From: an uncultured Erythrobacter sp.
GTDB taxonomy: Bacteria > Pseudomonadota > Alphaproteobacteria > Sphingomonadales > Sphingomonadaceae
Direction of reading: 5' to 3'
Assembly (NCBI GenBank): GCA_947499505.1
Contig: CANMOQ010000001.1
Span: forward strand, 912,037 to 976,036
Length of the DNA stretch: 64,000 nucleotides
Made by a program: the position numbers and the translations under genes. The notes under the pieces are model-generated. The model did no database searches. It worked only from the letters and a program-made list of their open reading frames with translations, and had not been told where the DNA came from. Shown piece after piece: positions 9,927 to 17,084 of the stretch; position 1 is the first letter of the stretch; each line of letters opens with the position of its first letter.

Positions 9927-10322
9927 ATGCAAATTTTGCGCACGATCATCTGGATTGCGATCCTGATTGCAATCATCGCCTTCACCTTTGGCAATTTCGA
10001 CCGCGCCACCGAAGTGCGTATCTGGCCAGGCCTGGTGTGGGATACTCGGGTTCCTGCGATTGTGATCGTGTCATTCCTGCTCGGCATAGTGCCCATGTGG
10101 TTGTACCACCGGGGCAGCAAATGGTCGCTCAATCGCCGCATCCGCAGCCTAGAGAATGCGGTGAAATCAAACGCTCTGTCTCAGCGTCATGCTCCGGCGG
10201 CGACCTCGACCGCTGCTACGCCGGACGCCGAGCCAGAGGCGGCCCAAACGCCCGCCGCCGCGCCAGAGACCGGAACCCTCACCCCTGATCCCACCGCAGC
10301 GAAACCGGAAAGCAGCACCTGA
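9927..10322 (+). CDS. LapA family inner-membrane protein
   Basis: 131 residues with two hydrophobic helices (about 5-22 and 42-62) separated by the short loop NFDRATEVRIWPG, then a cytoplasmic Arg-rich segment (SLNRRIRSLENAV) and an Ala/Pro-rich tail. This is the layout of LapA/YciS, which in E. coli helps control lipopolysaccharide assembly through LapB and FtsH. No lapB is adjacent here. The low-complexity tail is longer than usual. A ribosome-binding site AGGAAA lies just upstream. It is the first gene of the pyrF-trp operon, with one base between its stop and pyrF. LapA often precedes pyrF and trpF in related bacteria (from memory). Confidence 0.8.
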   Translation: MQILRTIIWIAILIAIIAFTFGNFDRATEVRIWPGLVWDTRVPAIVIVSFLLGIVPMWLYHRGSKWSLNRRIRSLENAVKSNALSQRHAPAATSTAATPDAEPEAAQTPAAAPETGTLTPDPTAAKPESST

Positions 10323-10323
10323 T

Positions 10324-10998
10324 ATGAGCAATCCGATCTATCTCGCGCTCGACATGCCGCAAATTGAGCCTGCCAAGGCTCTGCTCGAAAAGGTAAAAGC
10401 GCATATCGGCGGCGTGAAGCTGGGTCTGGAATTTTTCTGCACGCATGGCAGCCACGGCGTGCATGAAATCGCGCATATTGGCCTGCCGATCTTTCTCGAC
10501 CTCAAATTCCACGACATCCCCAACACCGTCGCAGGGGCAATGCAGGCTGTGCATCTGTGCGAGCCAGCCATCGTCACTGTGCACGCCAGCGGCGGACGTG
10601 CGATGATGGAAGATGCCAAGGCGGCGGCGGCTGAGGGGTGCAAGGTGGTCGCCGTGACCACGCTGACCAGCCTTGATGCAAACGATCTCACCCGCACCGG
10701 CGTTTATGGCAGTCCAGAGACGCATGTGATGCGGCTTGCTGAGCTCGCGCATGAAGCGGGTCTCGACGGGGTTGTCTGCTCCGGCCAAGAGGTTGGCCAG
10801 GTGCGCAAGCAGTGGAAGGACGGCTTCTTCGTCGTCCCCGGCCTGCGTCCTAATGGTAGTGGGACCGGTGACCAGAAACGGGTGGTGACCCCGCGCTCCG
10901 CCCGCGACAACGGCGCGAGCGTGCTGGTAATCGGACGCCCAATTAGCCGCGCCGAAGATCCGGTCGCCGCTGCAAGAGCGATCGAAGCCACGCTTTGA
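10324..10998 (+). CDS. pyrF: Orotidine 5'-phosphate decarboxylase
   Basis: Last step of UMP synthesis: decarboxylates OMP. Catalytic residues are visible in LDLKFHDIPNT (Asp59, Lys61, Asp64), with the substrate-binding Asp10 near the N terminus. The length (224 residues) fits the short bacterial class. The start at 10324 follows the lapA stop by one base, and the protein begins MSNPIYLALD as expected. It is the second gene of the operon. A small membrane ORF follows after one base, then trpF. Confidence 0.96.
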   Translation: MSNPIYLALDMPQIEPAKALLEKVKAHIGGVKLGLEFFCTHGSHGVHEIAHIGLPIFLDLKFHDIPNTVAGAMQAVHLCEPAIVTVHASGGRAMMEDAKAAAAEGCKVVAVTTLTSLDANDLTRTGVYGSPETHVMRLAELAHEAGLDGVVCSGQEVGQVRKQWKDGFFVVPGLRPNGSGTGDQKRVVTPRSARDNGASVLVIGRPISRAEDPVAAARAIEATL

Positions 10999-10999
10999 T

Positions 11000-11317
11000 A
11001 TGACCGACGCGGGCGTGCTGCTCCTGTCGGGCATCTTCCTTGTCGCCTTCCCAATCGGTGCAGCCATATCCATTTACATGCGTAAGAAGGCTAGATGGGT
11101 GGTGCTGCTTGCTTCGGCTGTGGGGCCAATCGCTGTGTATTTGCTTTGGGGAACGACCGAGGGATGCGTTCTTTCGCCACACGCCAACCCGCAGCAATGT
11201 TTCGGTTGGGGCTTCGGGCTCATCCTATTTGCAGCCTTCGCGATGCCAGCCTGGCTGATTGGTCTGCTTCTTGGCTATTTCAATCCTTGGTCGCGAAAGT
11301 ATAGAGCCTCCAAATGA
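11000..11317 (+). CDS. Small membrane protein of unknown function between pyrF and trpF
   Basis: 105 residues with three hydrophobic helices (about 5-25, 33-49 and 72-93) and basic loops (MRKKAR, SRKYRASK). Two or three cysteines lie in the loop before the last helix. I do not recognise a family. The frame begins one base after the pyrF stop and ends in an ATGA overlap with trpF, so it is most likely translated as part of the operon. Its codon use looks less GC-biased than its neighbours, which may point to later acquisition. Confidence 0.6.
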   Translation: MTDAGVLLLSGIFLVAFPIGAAISIYMRKKARWVVLLASAVGPIAVYLLWGTTEGCVLSPHANPQQCFGWGFGLILFAAFAMPAWLIGLLLGYFNPWSRKYRASK

Positions 11318-11949
11318 CCTCTACTCAAATCAAAATCTGCGGGCTCAAAACGCCTGAGACCATCGAAGCCGCCGTCGCCGCTGGGGCAACGCATATTGGC
11401 CTCGTGCACTTTGAGAAAAGCCCGCGTCACGTCACGCTGGCGGAGGCGGCGCGGCTGCGCGCGCTCATCCCGGCCTCAGTCAAAGCCGTCGTGCTGACCG
11501 TGAACGCTGATGTCACCGCAATGGGCAAAATCATCGCGGACGTGAAGCCCGACATCGTCCAGTTTCACGGCGGCGAAACGCCCGAGTGGGCCGGATTGGT
11601 GCGCGAGAAAACCGATGTCGAGGTGTGGAAGGCCGTTGGCCTCAGAGATGAAGGCACGCTGGAACGCGCCAGCAAGTTCATCGGCAAGATCGACCGTTTC
11701 CTGTTCGATGCTCCTGCCAAAGAGCTGCCCGGCGGCAATGGCGAAACCTTCCGCTGGGAATTGCTGCATGGCCACGATCATCGAGTGCCATGGGGCCTCG
11801 CCGGCGGCCTCAATGCAGATAACGTGGCCGAGGCCATTCGCGCCACCGGGGCGGAGCTGGTCGACACCTCGTCTGGGGTGGAAACCGCGCCCGGCGTGAA
11901 GGACGTGGACAAGATCGCGGCCTTCTGTCAGGCCGCTCTTGCAACTTAA
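11314..11949 (+). CDS. trpF: Phosphoribosylanthranilate isomerase
   Basis: Third step of the tryptophan branch: Amadori rearrangement of PRA to CdRP. The beta/alpha-barrel motifs are clear: IKICGLK at residues 6-12 with the catalytic Cys, VQFHGGE at about 86, and the phosphate-binding GLAGGLNADNV near 163 with SSGVETAPGVKD near 188. Length 211 is normal. Its ATG overlaps the stop of the small membrane ORF. It is followed not directly by trpB but by a REP-like inverted pair. trpE, trpG, trpD and trpC are not in the window. Confidence 0.96.
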   Translation: MTSTQIKICGLKTPETIEAAVAAGATHIGLVHFEKSPRHVTLAEAARLRALIPASVKAVVLTVNADVTAMGKIIADVKPDIVQFHGGETPEWAGLVREKTDVEVWKAVGLRDEGTLERASKFIGKIDRFLFDAPAKELPGGNGETFRWELLHGHDHRVPWGLAGGLNADNVAEAIRATGAELVDTSSGVETAPGVKDVDKIAAFCQAALAT

Positions 11950-11956
11950 TCACCCC

Positions 11957-12049
11957 CGTTCGCCCTGAGCTTGTCGAAGGGCTGCATTGTTTCTTGAGGT
12001 GCTGAGCCAGAAGTGAAGAACGGGGCTTCGACAGGCTCAGCCCAAACGG
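11957..12049. repeat. REP-like inverted repeat pair before trpB
   Basis: Two copies of the same element in opposite orientation: CCTGAGCTTGTCGAAGGGC within 11957-11982, and GGGCTTCGACAGGCTCAGCC within 12022-12049, with about 39 bases between them. The core (CTTCGACA-GCTCAG) is a palindromic family found in many bacterial genomes. A related pair lies at 16986-17074. The pair can fold into a large stem-loop immediately upstream of trpB and may stall transcription, protect the RNA end or affect trpB translation. Confidence 0.85.
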
Positions 12050-12059
12050 ATTTTTTGTT

Positions 12060-13277
12060 TTGAACAACACCACCCCCAATTCCTTTAAGAACCAGCCTGA
12101 TGATCGCGGGCATTTTGGCGAGTTCGGCGGACGTTATGTCGCCGAGACATTGATGCCGATCATCCTTGATCTGGAGCGGGAATATCGCGCAGCTCAGCAA
12201 GACCCGGCCTTTGCAGCTGAGTTTGATGACCTGATGAAGCATTATGTCGGGCGCCCTTCGCCGCTTTATCACGCCGAGCGTCTGACCGAGGCGCTGGGCG
12301 GCGCGCAAGTCTGGTTCAAGCGCGACGAGCTCAATCACACCGGCGCGCATAAGATCAACAATTGCATCGGGCAGATCCTGCTAGCGATCCGCATGGGCAA
12401 GACCCGCATCATCGCAGAAACCGGCGCCGGACAGCACGGCGTTGCCACCGCGACTGTGTGCGCGCGCTTTGGCCTGCCTTGCGTGATTTATATGGGCGCA
12501 GAGGACGTGAAGCGGCAGTCGCCCAACGTCTTCCGCATGAAATTGCTCGGCGCAGAAGTGGTGCCCGTCACCAGCGGCGGCGCGACCCTGAAAGATGCCA
12601 TGAACGAGGGGCTGCGCGACTGGGTCGCAAATGTCCACGACACGTTCTACATCATCGGCACGGCCGCCGGCCCGCACCCCTATCCCGAAATGGTGCGCAA
12701 TTTCCAAAGCGTGATCGGCACAGAGGCGCGCGCGCAAATGCTGGATCGCGTGGGCCGTCTGCCCGATCTGCTGGTCGCATGCATTGGCGGCGGCTCCAAC
12801 GCGCTTGGCCTGTTCCACCCCTTCCTCGACGATGCCGATGTGAAAATGCTGGGCGTTGAGGCGGCGGGCCACGGGCTCGACGGTGATGAACACGCCGCCA
12901 GCCTGCTGGGCGGATCACCCGGTGTGCTGCACGGCAACAAGACATACCTGCTGCAGGACGAAGACGGCCAGATAACCGAAGGCCACTCGATCAGCGCCGG
13001 GCTCGACTACCCCGGCATTGGGCCAGAACACGCGTGGCTGAAAGAAAGCGGCCGGGTCGAATACACCGCTGTCACGGACAAAGAGGCGCTCGACGGCTTC
13101 CAGTTGCTGTGCCGCACCGAAGGCATCATCCCCGCGCTCGAGCCAAGCCACGCTATCGCCGCCGTTGCCGAGCGCGCGAAGCAGATGGGCGAGGATCAGA
13201 TCATCCTGATGAACCTATGCGGCCGCGGTGATAAAGACATCTTCACCGTGGCGGAGAAGCTTGGGGTTGAGATGTGA
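12060..13277 (+). CDS. trpB: Tryptophan synthase beta chain
   Basis: PLP enzyme that joins indole and serine. The PLP lysine is Lys98 in HTGAHKINN. The phosphate-binding glycine-rich loop is [10 protein letters not shown] near residue 241, and the usual N-terminal [16 protein letters not shown] is intact. The only usable start codon is TTG at 12060. The frame is open upstream to about 12006 but has no ATG or GTG, and no clear Shine-Dalgarno precedes the TTG. The REP-like pair ends 10 bases before it. The 405-residue product is full length. Its stop overlaps the GTG of a small downstream ORF, and trpA is displaced by about 700 bases. Confidence 0.96.
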   Translation: MNNTTPNSFKNQPDDRGHFGEFGGRYVAETLMPIILDLEREYRAAQQDPAFAAEFDDLMKHYVGRPSPLYHAERLTEALGGAQVWFKRDELNHTGAHKINNCIGQILLAIRMGKTRIIAETGAGQHGVATATVCARFGLPCVIYMGAEDVKRQSPNVFRMKLLGAEVVPVTSGGATLKDAMNEGLRDWVANVHDTFYIIGTAAGPHPYPEMVRNFQSVIGTEARAQMLDRVGRLPDLLVACIGGGSNALGLFHPFLDDADVKMLGVEAAGHGLDGDEHAASLLGGSPGVLHGNKTYLLQDEDGQITEGHSISAGLDYPGIGPEHAWLKESGRVEYTAVTDKEALDGFQLLCRTEGIIPALEPSHAIAAVAERAKQMGEDQIILMNLCGRGDKDIFTVAEKLGVEM

Positions 13278-13528
13278 GCGTAGTGTTCGCGAAAGACAGT
13301 TTCCCTCGATGCTACCTTGAAGGTTGGCTTCTATGGCTTGGCGGAAATATCGCGATGGATTGGTTCTTATATTTACGGGCGACATTCGAGCGCGAGCTTA
13401 GACCTCGGGCTTGGGGTTTCGTTGAAAACCTTACTGATCCTGGGTTCCTGATCGCAAATGCGCTTTTCGTTATTCTGATCGCGGCCATCCTCAGGGGAAA
13501 ACGCAAATCGGTTGGCAGTGCGCTTTGA
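13274..13528 (+). CDS. Small hydrophobic protein of unknown function after trpB
   Basis: 84 residues starting with GTG in a GTGA overlap with the trpB stop. There are two hydrophobic stretches: about 15-35 (with [17 protein letters not shown]) and about 57-73 ([17 protein letters not shown]). No family is recognised. Base composition is lower in GC than trpB. The operon overlap favours translation, but short length and lack of a known family leave doubt. The left GC-rich repeat of the DUF559 unit starts 10 bases after its stop, so it could be part of the insertion or a separate gene. Confidence 0.4.
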   Translation: MSVVFAKDSFPRCYLEGWLLWLGGNIAMDWFLYLRATFERELRPRAWGFVENLTDPGFLIANALFVILIAAILRGKRKSVGSAL

Positions 13529-13538
13529 CCATCGCTAA

Positions 13539-13596
13539 CCCCTCCTCCAAGACCCAAAAGCCCTCTCACCTTCAGGGGAGAGGGTTGGGAGAGGGG
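13539..13596. repeat. GC-rich palindromic repeat, left flank of the DUF559 gene
   Basis: The core at 13561-13596 starts CCCTCTCACCTTCAGGGG and ends GGGTTGGGAGAGGGG. It matches, in inverted orientation, the repeat at 13951-13986 over 36 bases with about five differences by eye. The core itself contains a stem (CCCTCTC/GAGAGGG). With the stretch at 13539-13555 (CCCCTCCTCC...) it makes a larger imperfect palindrome. Its purine-rich right end (GAGAGGGG) sits where the ribosome-binding site of the DUF559 gene should be. Confidence 0.8.
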
Positions 13597-13598
13597 TG

Positions 13599-13997
13599 AT
13601 GCGCAGCGCCGCTCTTACGCAGCGAGCCAAGGAAATGCGCAAGGCCATGCCGGAACCCGAAAAGCGGCTGTGGATGGAGCTTCGCGCTGGCCGATTTCAA
13701 GGGATAAAATTCCGCAGACAGAAGGTAATTGGTTCCCACATCGCTGACTTTGCCGCTAACGATCCGAAAGTGATCATTGAGGTCGATGGCGATACGCATT
13801 CCGGGCGCGCGGCCTATGATACGGCGCGAACCAAGTCCCTTGAGGATCATGGGTACAGTGTGATCAGATTTTCAAATTCTGATGTGATGGGAAATATGGA
13901 CGGAGTTTTGGTGCAATTGTCTGAGTTTGTGGCTGAATTGCGGGCATGTGCCCCTCCCCCAACCCCCTCCCCAAAAGGTGAGGGGGCTGAGCAATGA
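13599..13997 (+). CDS. DUF559 endonuclease-like protein
   Basis: 132-residue protein of the DUF559 family, related to Vsr and PD-(D/E)XK nucleases. Visible features: an N-terminal helix (REMRKAMPEPEKRLWMELR), the FRRQ motif, then IADF and VIIEVDGDTH, which give the acidic residues expected of the active site, and a C-terminal VIRFSNSDV. The ATG at 13599 is chosen over a GTG at 13596; the left repeat supplies the ribosome-binding site. The last residues ([15 protein letters not shown]) are encoded by the right repeat, and the stop overlaps the trpA start in an ATGA. The gene therefore sits inside the trp operon as a cassette bounded by inverted repeats. Its nuclease activity and its target are unproven. 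Confidence 0.85.
   Translation: MRSAALTQRAKEMRKAMPEPEKRLWMELRAGRFQGIKFRRQKVIGSHIADFAANDPKVIIEVDGDTHSGRAAYDTARTKSLEDHGYSVIRFSNSDVMGNMDGVLVQLSEFVAELRACAPPPTPSPKGEGAEQ
13951..13986. repeat. GC-rich repeat, right flank of the DUF559 gene
   Basis: Inverted partner of the repeat at 13561-13596. It lies inside the 3' end of the DUF559 reading frame and encodes its Pro-rich tail. Its last bases (GGTGAGGGGG, 13977-13986) are placed about 7 bases before the trpA ATG and look like the trpA ribosome-binding site. I could not see a target-site duplication outside the two repeats. Confidence 0.8.
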
Positions 13998-14788
13998 CAC
14001 GTCCCCCTTCCCCGCTCACTGCGGCCTTTCGCAAGGGTCATCCTGCGCTGGTCGCGTTCATCACCGCTGGCGATGGTGACACCGCCGCCAATCTTGATGC
14101 GCTGGTTGCGGGCGGCGCGGATGTGATTGAGCTGGGCATGCCGTTCACTGATCCGATGGCCGATGGCCCCGCGATTCAAAGCGCCAATCTGCGCAGCCTT
14201 GGCGCGGGCACGACGACCGCAGATGTGTTCGCAATAGCCGCAGACTTTGGCAAGCGGCATCCTGACGTTCCGCTGGTCCTGATGGGCTATGCCAACCCAA
14301 TGGTCCGGCGCGGTGAGAATTGGTTCTCCGTCAATTGCTACAAAGCAGGCGTCAGAGGCGTGATCTGCGTCGATTTGCCGCCGGAGGAGAATGAAGAGCT
14401 CAAATGGGACCTCGACGCCCATCTTATCGACTGGATCCCGCTCGCCACACCTACCACCGATGCGGAGCGCCTGCCCGCCGTGCTGGAGGGCGCCAATGGC
14501 TTCCTCTATTACGTCTCTGTTGCGGGTATCACCGGCAAACAGCAGGCCGCGCAGGACAGCATTGAAGCGGCGGTCGCGCGGTTCAAAGCTGCCACTGACC
14601 TGCCGGTTGCGGTCGGGTTTGGCGTGCGCACGCCAGAGCAAGCCGCCGATATCGCCAAAGTCGCCGACGGCGTCGTTGTGGGATCTGCACTTGTGGAAAT
14701 CATCGGCGAATATGGCGCACAGGCTCCCGCCAAGCTACAAGAGCTGACATCAGCATTGGCGCACGCGGTCCACACGGCTAGAGCCTAG
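13994..14788 (+). CDS. trpA: Tryptophan synthase alpha chain
   Basis: Cleaves indole-3-glycerol phosphate to indole, which is channelled to TrpB. The catalytic residues are Glu46 ([11 protein letters not shown]) and Asp57 (MADGPAIQ). The loop [12 protein letters not shown] and the phosphate-binding [10 protein letters not shown] and GVVVGSALV are present. Length 264 is usual. The start overlaps the DUF559 stop in an ATGA, and the repeat just upstream seems to supply its Shine-Dalgarno. accD follows after 26 bases. Confidence 0.96.
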   Translation: MTRPPSPLTAAFRKGHPALVAFITAGDGDTAANLDALVAGGADVIELGMPFTDPMADGPAIQSANLRSLGAGTTTADVFAIAADFGKRHPDVPLVLMGYANPMVRRGENWFSVNCYKAGVRGVICVDLPPEENEELKWDLDAHLIDWIPLATPTTDAERLPAVLEGANGFLYYVSVAGITGKQQAAQDSIEAAVARFKAATDLPVAVGFGVRTPEQAADIAKVADGVVVGSALVEIIGEYGAQAPAKLQELTSALAHAVHTARA

Positions 14789-14814
14789 ATCGCCCAAGCA
14801 AACAGGATTTTGAA

Positions 14815-15663
14815 ATGAACTGGTTCACCCGCGTCCGCAATTCCCTGGGGTTTAGCGACAAGCGCAGCTCTGAGAAGGATTTGTGGATCAAATGCAAATC
14901 CTGTCAGGAAATGCTGTTTGTTCAGGAATTTGAGGACAATCTCTCGGTCTGCCCGCGCTGTGAGCATCACGGCCGGATCAGCGCCGATGCGCGGCTGAAC
15001 CTGCTGCTGGACGAAGGGTTTGAGCTGCTGCCTCAGCCGCAGGTCACCGAAGACCCGCTGAAGTTCAAGGACAGCAAGAAATACACTGACCGGCTGAAAA
15101 TCGCGCGGGCCAACAACCCGCATCACGATGCATTTGTCGTCGGATCGGGGACGATCGACAGCCACCCTGCGGTCGTCGGGGTGCAGGACTTCGGCTTTAT
15201 GGGCGGATCGATGGGCATGGCCGTGGGCATGGCGTTTTGCGCCGGGGCCGAGCGCGCCCTTACACGAAAATGCCCCTACATCGTCGTGACCGCCGCGGGC
15301 GGAGCACGCATGCAGGAAGGCATCCTCAGCCTGATGCAAATGCCGCGCGCGACCGTGATGACGCGCCGCCTTAAAGAGGCTGGCCTCCCCTATCTCGTCG
15401 TGCTGACCGACCCGACCACTGGCGGCGTTACCGCCAGCTATGCGATGCTGGGCGACATCCACATTGCAGAGCCCGGCGCGCTGATCGGATTTGCCGGACA
15501 GAGGGTGATCCAGGACACCATTCGCGAGCAATTGCCCGAAGGCTTTCAACGCGCGGAGTACCTCCACAAGCACGGCATGGTCGACATGGTGGTGAAGCGC
15601 CATGATCTGAAAGCCACTTTGGCCAATGTGATCGACTATCTGCAGCCGCCCGTCGCGGCTTAG
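14815..15663 (+). CDS. accD: Acetyl-CoA carboxylase carboxyltransferase beta subunit
   Basis: Part of the carboxyltransferase that makes malonyl-CoA for fatty acid synthesis, with AccA (not in the window). The N-terminal zinc ribbon is intact: Cys27, Cys30, Cys46 and Cys49 (IKCKSCQ and VCPRCEHH). The crotonase-like core has [20 protein letters not shown] and [16 protein letters not shown]. 282 residues is a normal length. The gene lies between trpA and folC on the same strand, an order common in proteobacteria. Confidence 0.96.
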   Translation: MNWFTRVRNSLGFSDKRSSEKDLWIKCKSCQEMLFVQEFEDNLSVCPRCEHHGRISADARLNLLLDEGFELLPQPQVTEDPLKFKDSKKYTDRLKIARANNPHHDAFVVGSGTIDSHPAVVGVQDFGFMGGSMGMAVGMAFCAGAERALTRKCPYIVVTAAGGARMQEGILSLMQMPRATVMTRRLKEAGLPYLVVLTDPTTGGVTASYAMLGDIHIAEPGALIGFAGQRVIQDTIREQLPEGFQRAEYLHKHGMVDMVVKRHDLKATLANVIDYLQPPVAA

Positions 15664-15689
15664 CCACGCATCTGGTCGCCAGCAAAGCG

Positions 15690-16979
15690 ATGGATTTCGG
15701 AAAGTCCGACGACCCGCGCGTTCAGGCTCAGCTTGACCGTCTAAGCCAGCTGAGCGTGCCGGAGGGCCGCATCGGGCTGGAGACGATTTCTGCGATGATG
15801 GAGCGGCTCGGCAATCCGCACCGGCAATTGCCGCCAGTTTTCCATGTCGCGGGCACCAATGGCAAAGGCTCCACTTGCGCGTTTCTGCGCGCGATGCTGG
15901 AGGCGGAGGGGTACCGCGCCCATATGACCACCAGCCCGCATCTGGTGCGCTATAACGAGCGGATCAGGCTGGCCGGAGAGTTGATTTCCGATGCCGATTT
16001 GGCGGCGCTGCTGGCGGAGGTGCTGGACGCATGCGAGGATCTGGGCCCGAGCTTTTTCGAGATCACCATCGCCGCCGCTTTCCTAGCGTTCAGCCGCGTG
16101 GCCGCCGATGCCTGCGTGGTCGAGGTTGGGCTTGGCGGGCGCTTGGACGCAACCAATGTGCTGGAGCCCGACGCGCTGGCCGCCTGCGGGATCGCCGCGT
16201 TGGGGATCGATCACGAGAAGTTCCTGCTCGCGCCGGAAGAAGGCGTGCCGAAAGAGCCGATGGCGCGGATCGCGTTTGAGAAGGCTGGGATTGCGAAGAA
16301 GGGCGTGCCGCTTCTTTCCATCAGCTGGAGCAGCCCTGAGCGGAAACAGATTCAGGTCTGCTCGGCCGCTGCTGGATCGTTGCTGTATAGGATTGAGCGC
16401 GACTGGAATTACGGCGATGAAGGGTATCGCGACAAGCATGGCATCCTTCATTTCCCTGAACTTGCATTGCCGGGAGAGCACCAGTCCAGCAACGCCGCCC
16501 TCGCAGTCGCTATGGTCCGGCATCAGGAGAAATTGGCAATCTCGCAAAGCGCAATCATGCAAGGGCTGCAAAGCGCCGTATGGCCTGCACGAATGCAGCT
16601 CTTGTCTGATGGCCCTCTAACCGCTCTCGCCCAAGAGCGAAAAGTCTGGCTCGATGGCGGCCACAATCGCAGCGCGGGCGAAGCCATCGCGGGCGAGTTT
16701 GAGGGCAAGTCACTGGACCTCATTCTTGGCATGCTCGCCAACAAAGACCCGCGCGCCTTGCTCGATCCGCTGGGCGATGCAGTTCGTAGCCTCACCATTG
16801 TCCCGGTGCCCGACCAAGATTGCCATACATCCGAAGCATTCGGACCCAATGCGCGCGCAGCGTCGGGCATTGAAGACGCGCTGCTGCATATTCCCGATGA
16901 CGGTTACCCAGTGCTGATCGCGGGATCACTCTATCTGGCGGGCGAAGTCCTGCGCCTGAATGACGAGATCCCGGACTAA
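15690..16979 (+). CDS. folC: Bifunctional folylpolyglutamate / dihydrofolate synthase
   Basis: Mur-ligase-like ATP enzyme that adds glutamate to folates and, in most bacteria, also makes dihydrofolate from dihydropteroate. The P-loop is GTNGKGST at residues 55-62, followed by TSPHLVRYNERIRL. A second conserved block is FFEITIAAAFLAF with VEVGLGGRLDATNV, and the C-terminal domain has WLDGGHN. 429 residues is normal. It is 26 bases after accD and ends the operon. A REP-like inverted pair follows, between it and the convergent permease gene. Confidence 0.95.
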   Translation: MDFGKSDDPRVQAQLDRLSQLSVPEGRIGLETISAMMERLGNPHRQLPPVFHVAGTNGKGSTCAFLRAMLEAEGYRAHMTTSPHLVRYNERIRLAGELISDADLAALLAEVLDACEDLGPSFFEITIAAAFLAFSRVAADACVVEVGLGGRLDATNVLEPDALAACGIAALGIDHEKFLLAPEEGVPKEPMARIAFEKAGIAKKGVPLLSISWSSPERKQIQVCSAAAGSLLYRIERDWNYGDEGYRDKHGILHFPELALPGEHQSSNAALAVAMVRHQEKLAISQSAIMQGLQSAVWPARMQLLSDGPLTALAQERKVWLDGGHNRSAGEAIAGEFEGKSLDLILGMLANKDPRALLDPLGDAVRSLTIVPVPDQDCHTSEAFGPNARAASGIEDALLHIPDDGYPVLIAGSLYLAGEVLRLNDEIPD

Positions 16980-16985
16980 AGAACG

Positions 16986-17074
16986 TCCGCCTGTCCTGAG
17001 CTTGTCGAAGGACTGAACTTCCTTTGGTCGTTAGAAGAAACAGTGCAGCCCTTCGACAAGCTCAGGGTAGACGG
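16986..17074. repeat. REP-like inverted pair between folC and the AmpG-like gene
   Basis: Two oppositely oriented copies of the same core as the trpB-proximal element: CTGTCCTGAGCTTGTCGAAG near 16991-17010, and CCCTTCGACAAGCTCAGGG at 17049-17067, with about 40 bases between. It lies between two convergent genes, where a large stem-loop could end or shield both transcripts. No rho-independent U-tract is seen here, so this is the only candidate 3'-end structure for folC and for the permease. Confidence 0.85.
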
Positions 17075-17084
17075 AATGTATGTG

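Noticed and set aside
13539..13997. CRISPR-like interpretation of the GC-rich repeats
   Set aside because: There are only two copies, in inverted orientation, with a gene between; no spacer array and no cas genes.
11957..17074. Insertion sequence at the REP-like pairs
   Set aside because: No transposase gene lies between or beside the pairs; they are better read as REP-type palindromes.
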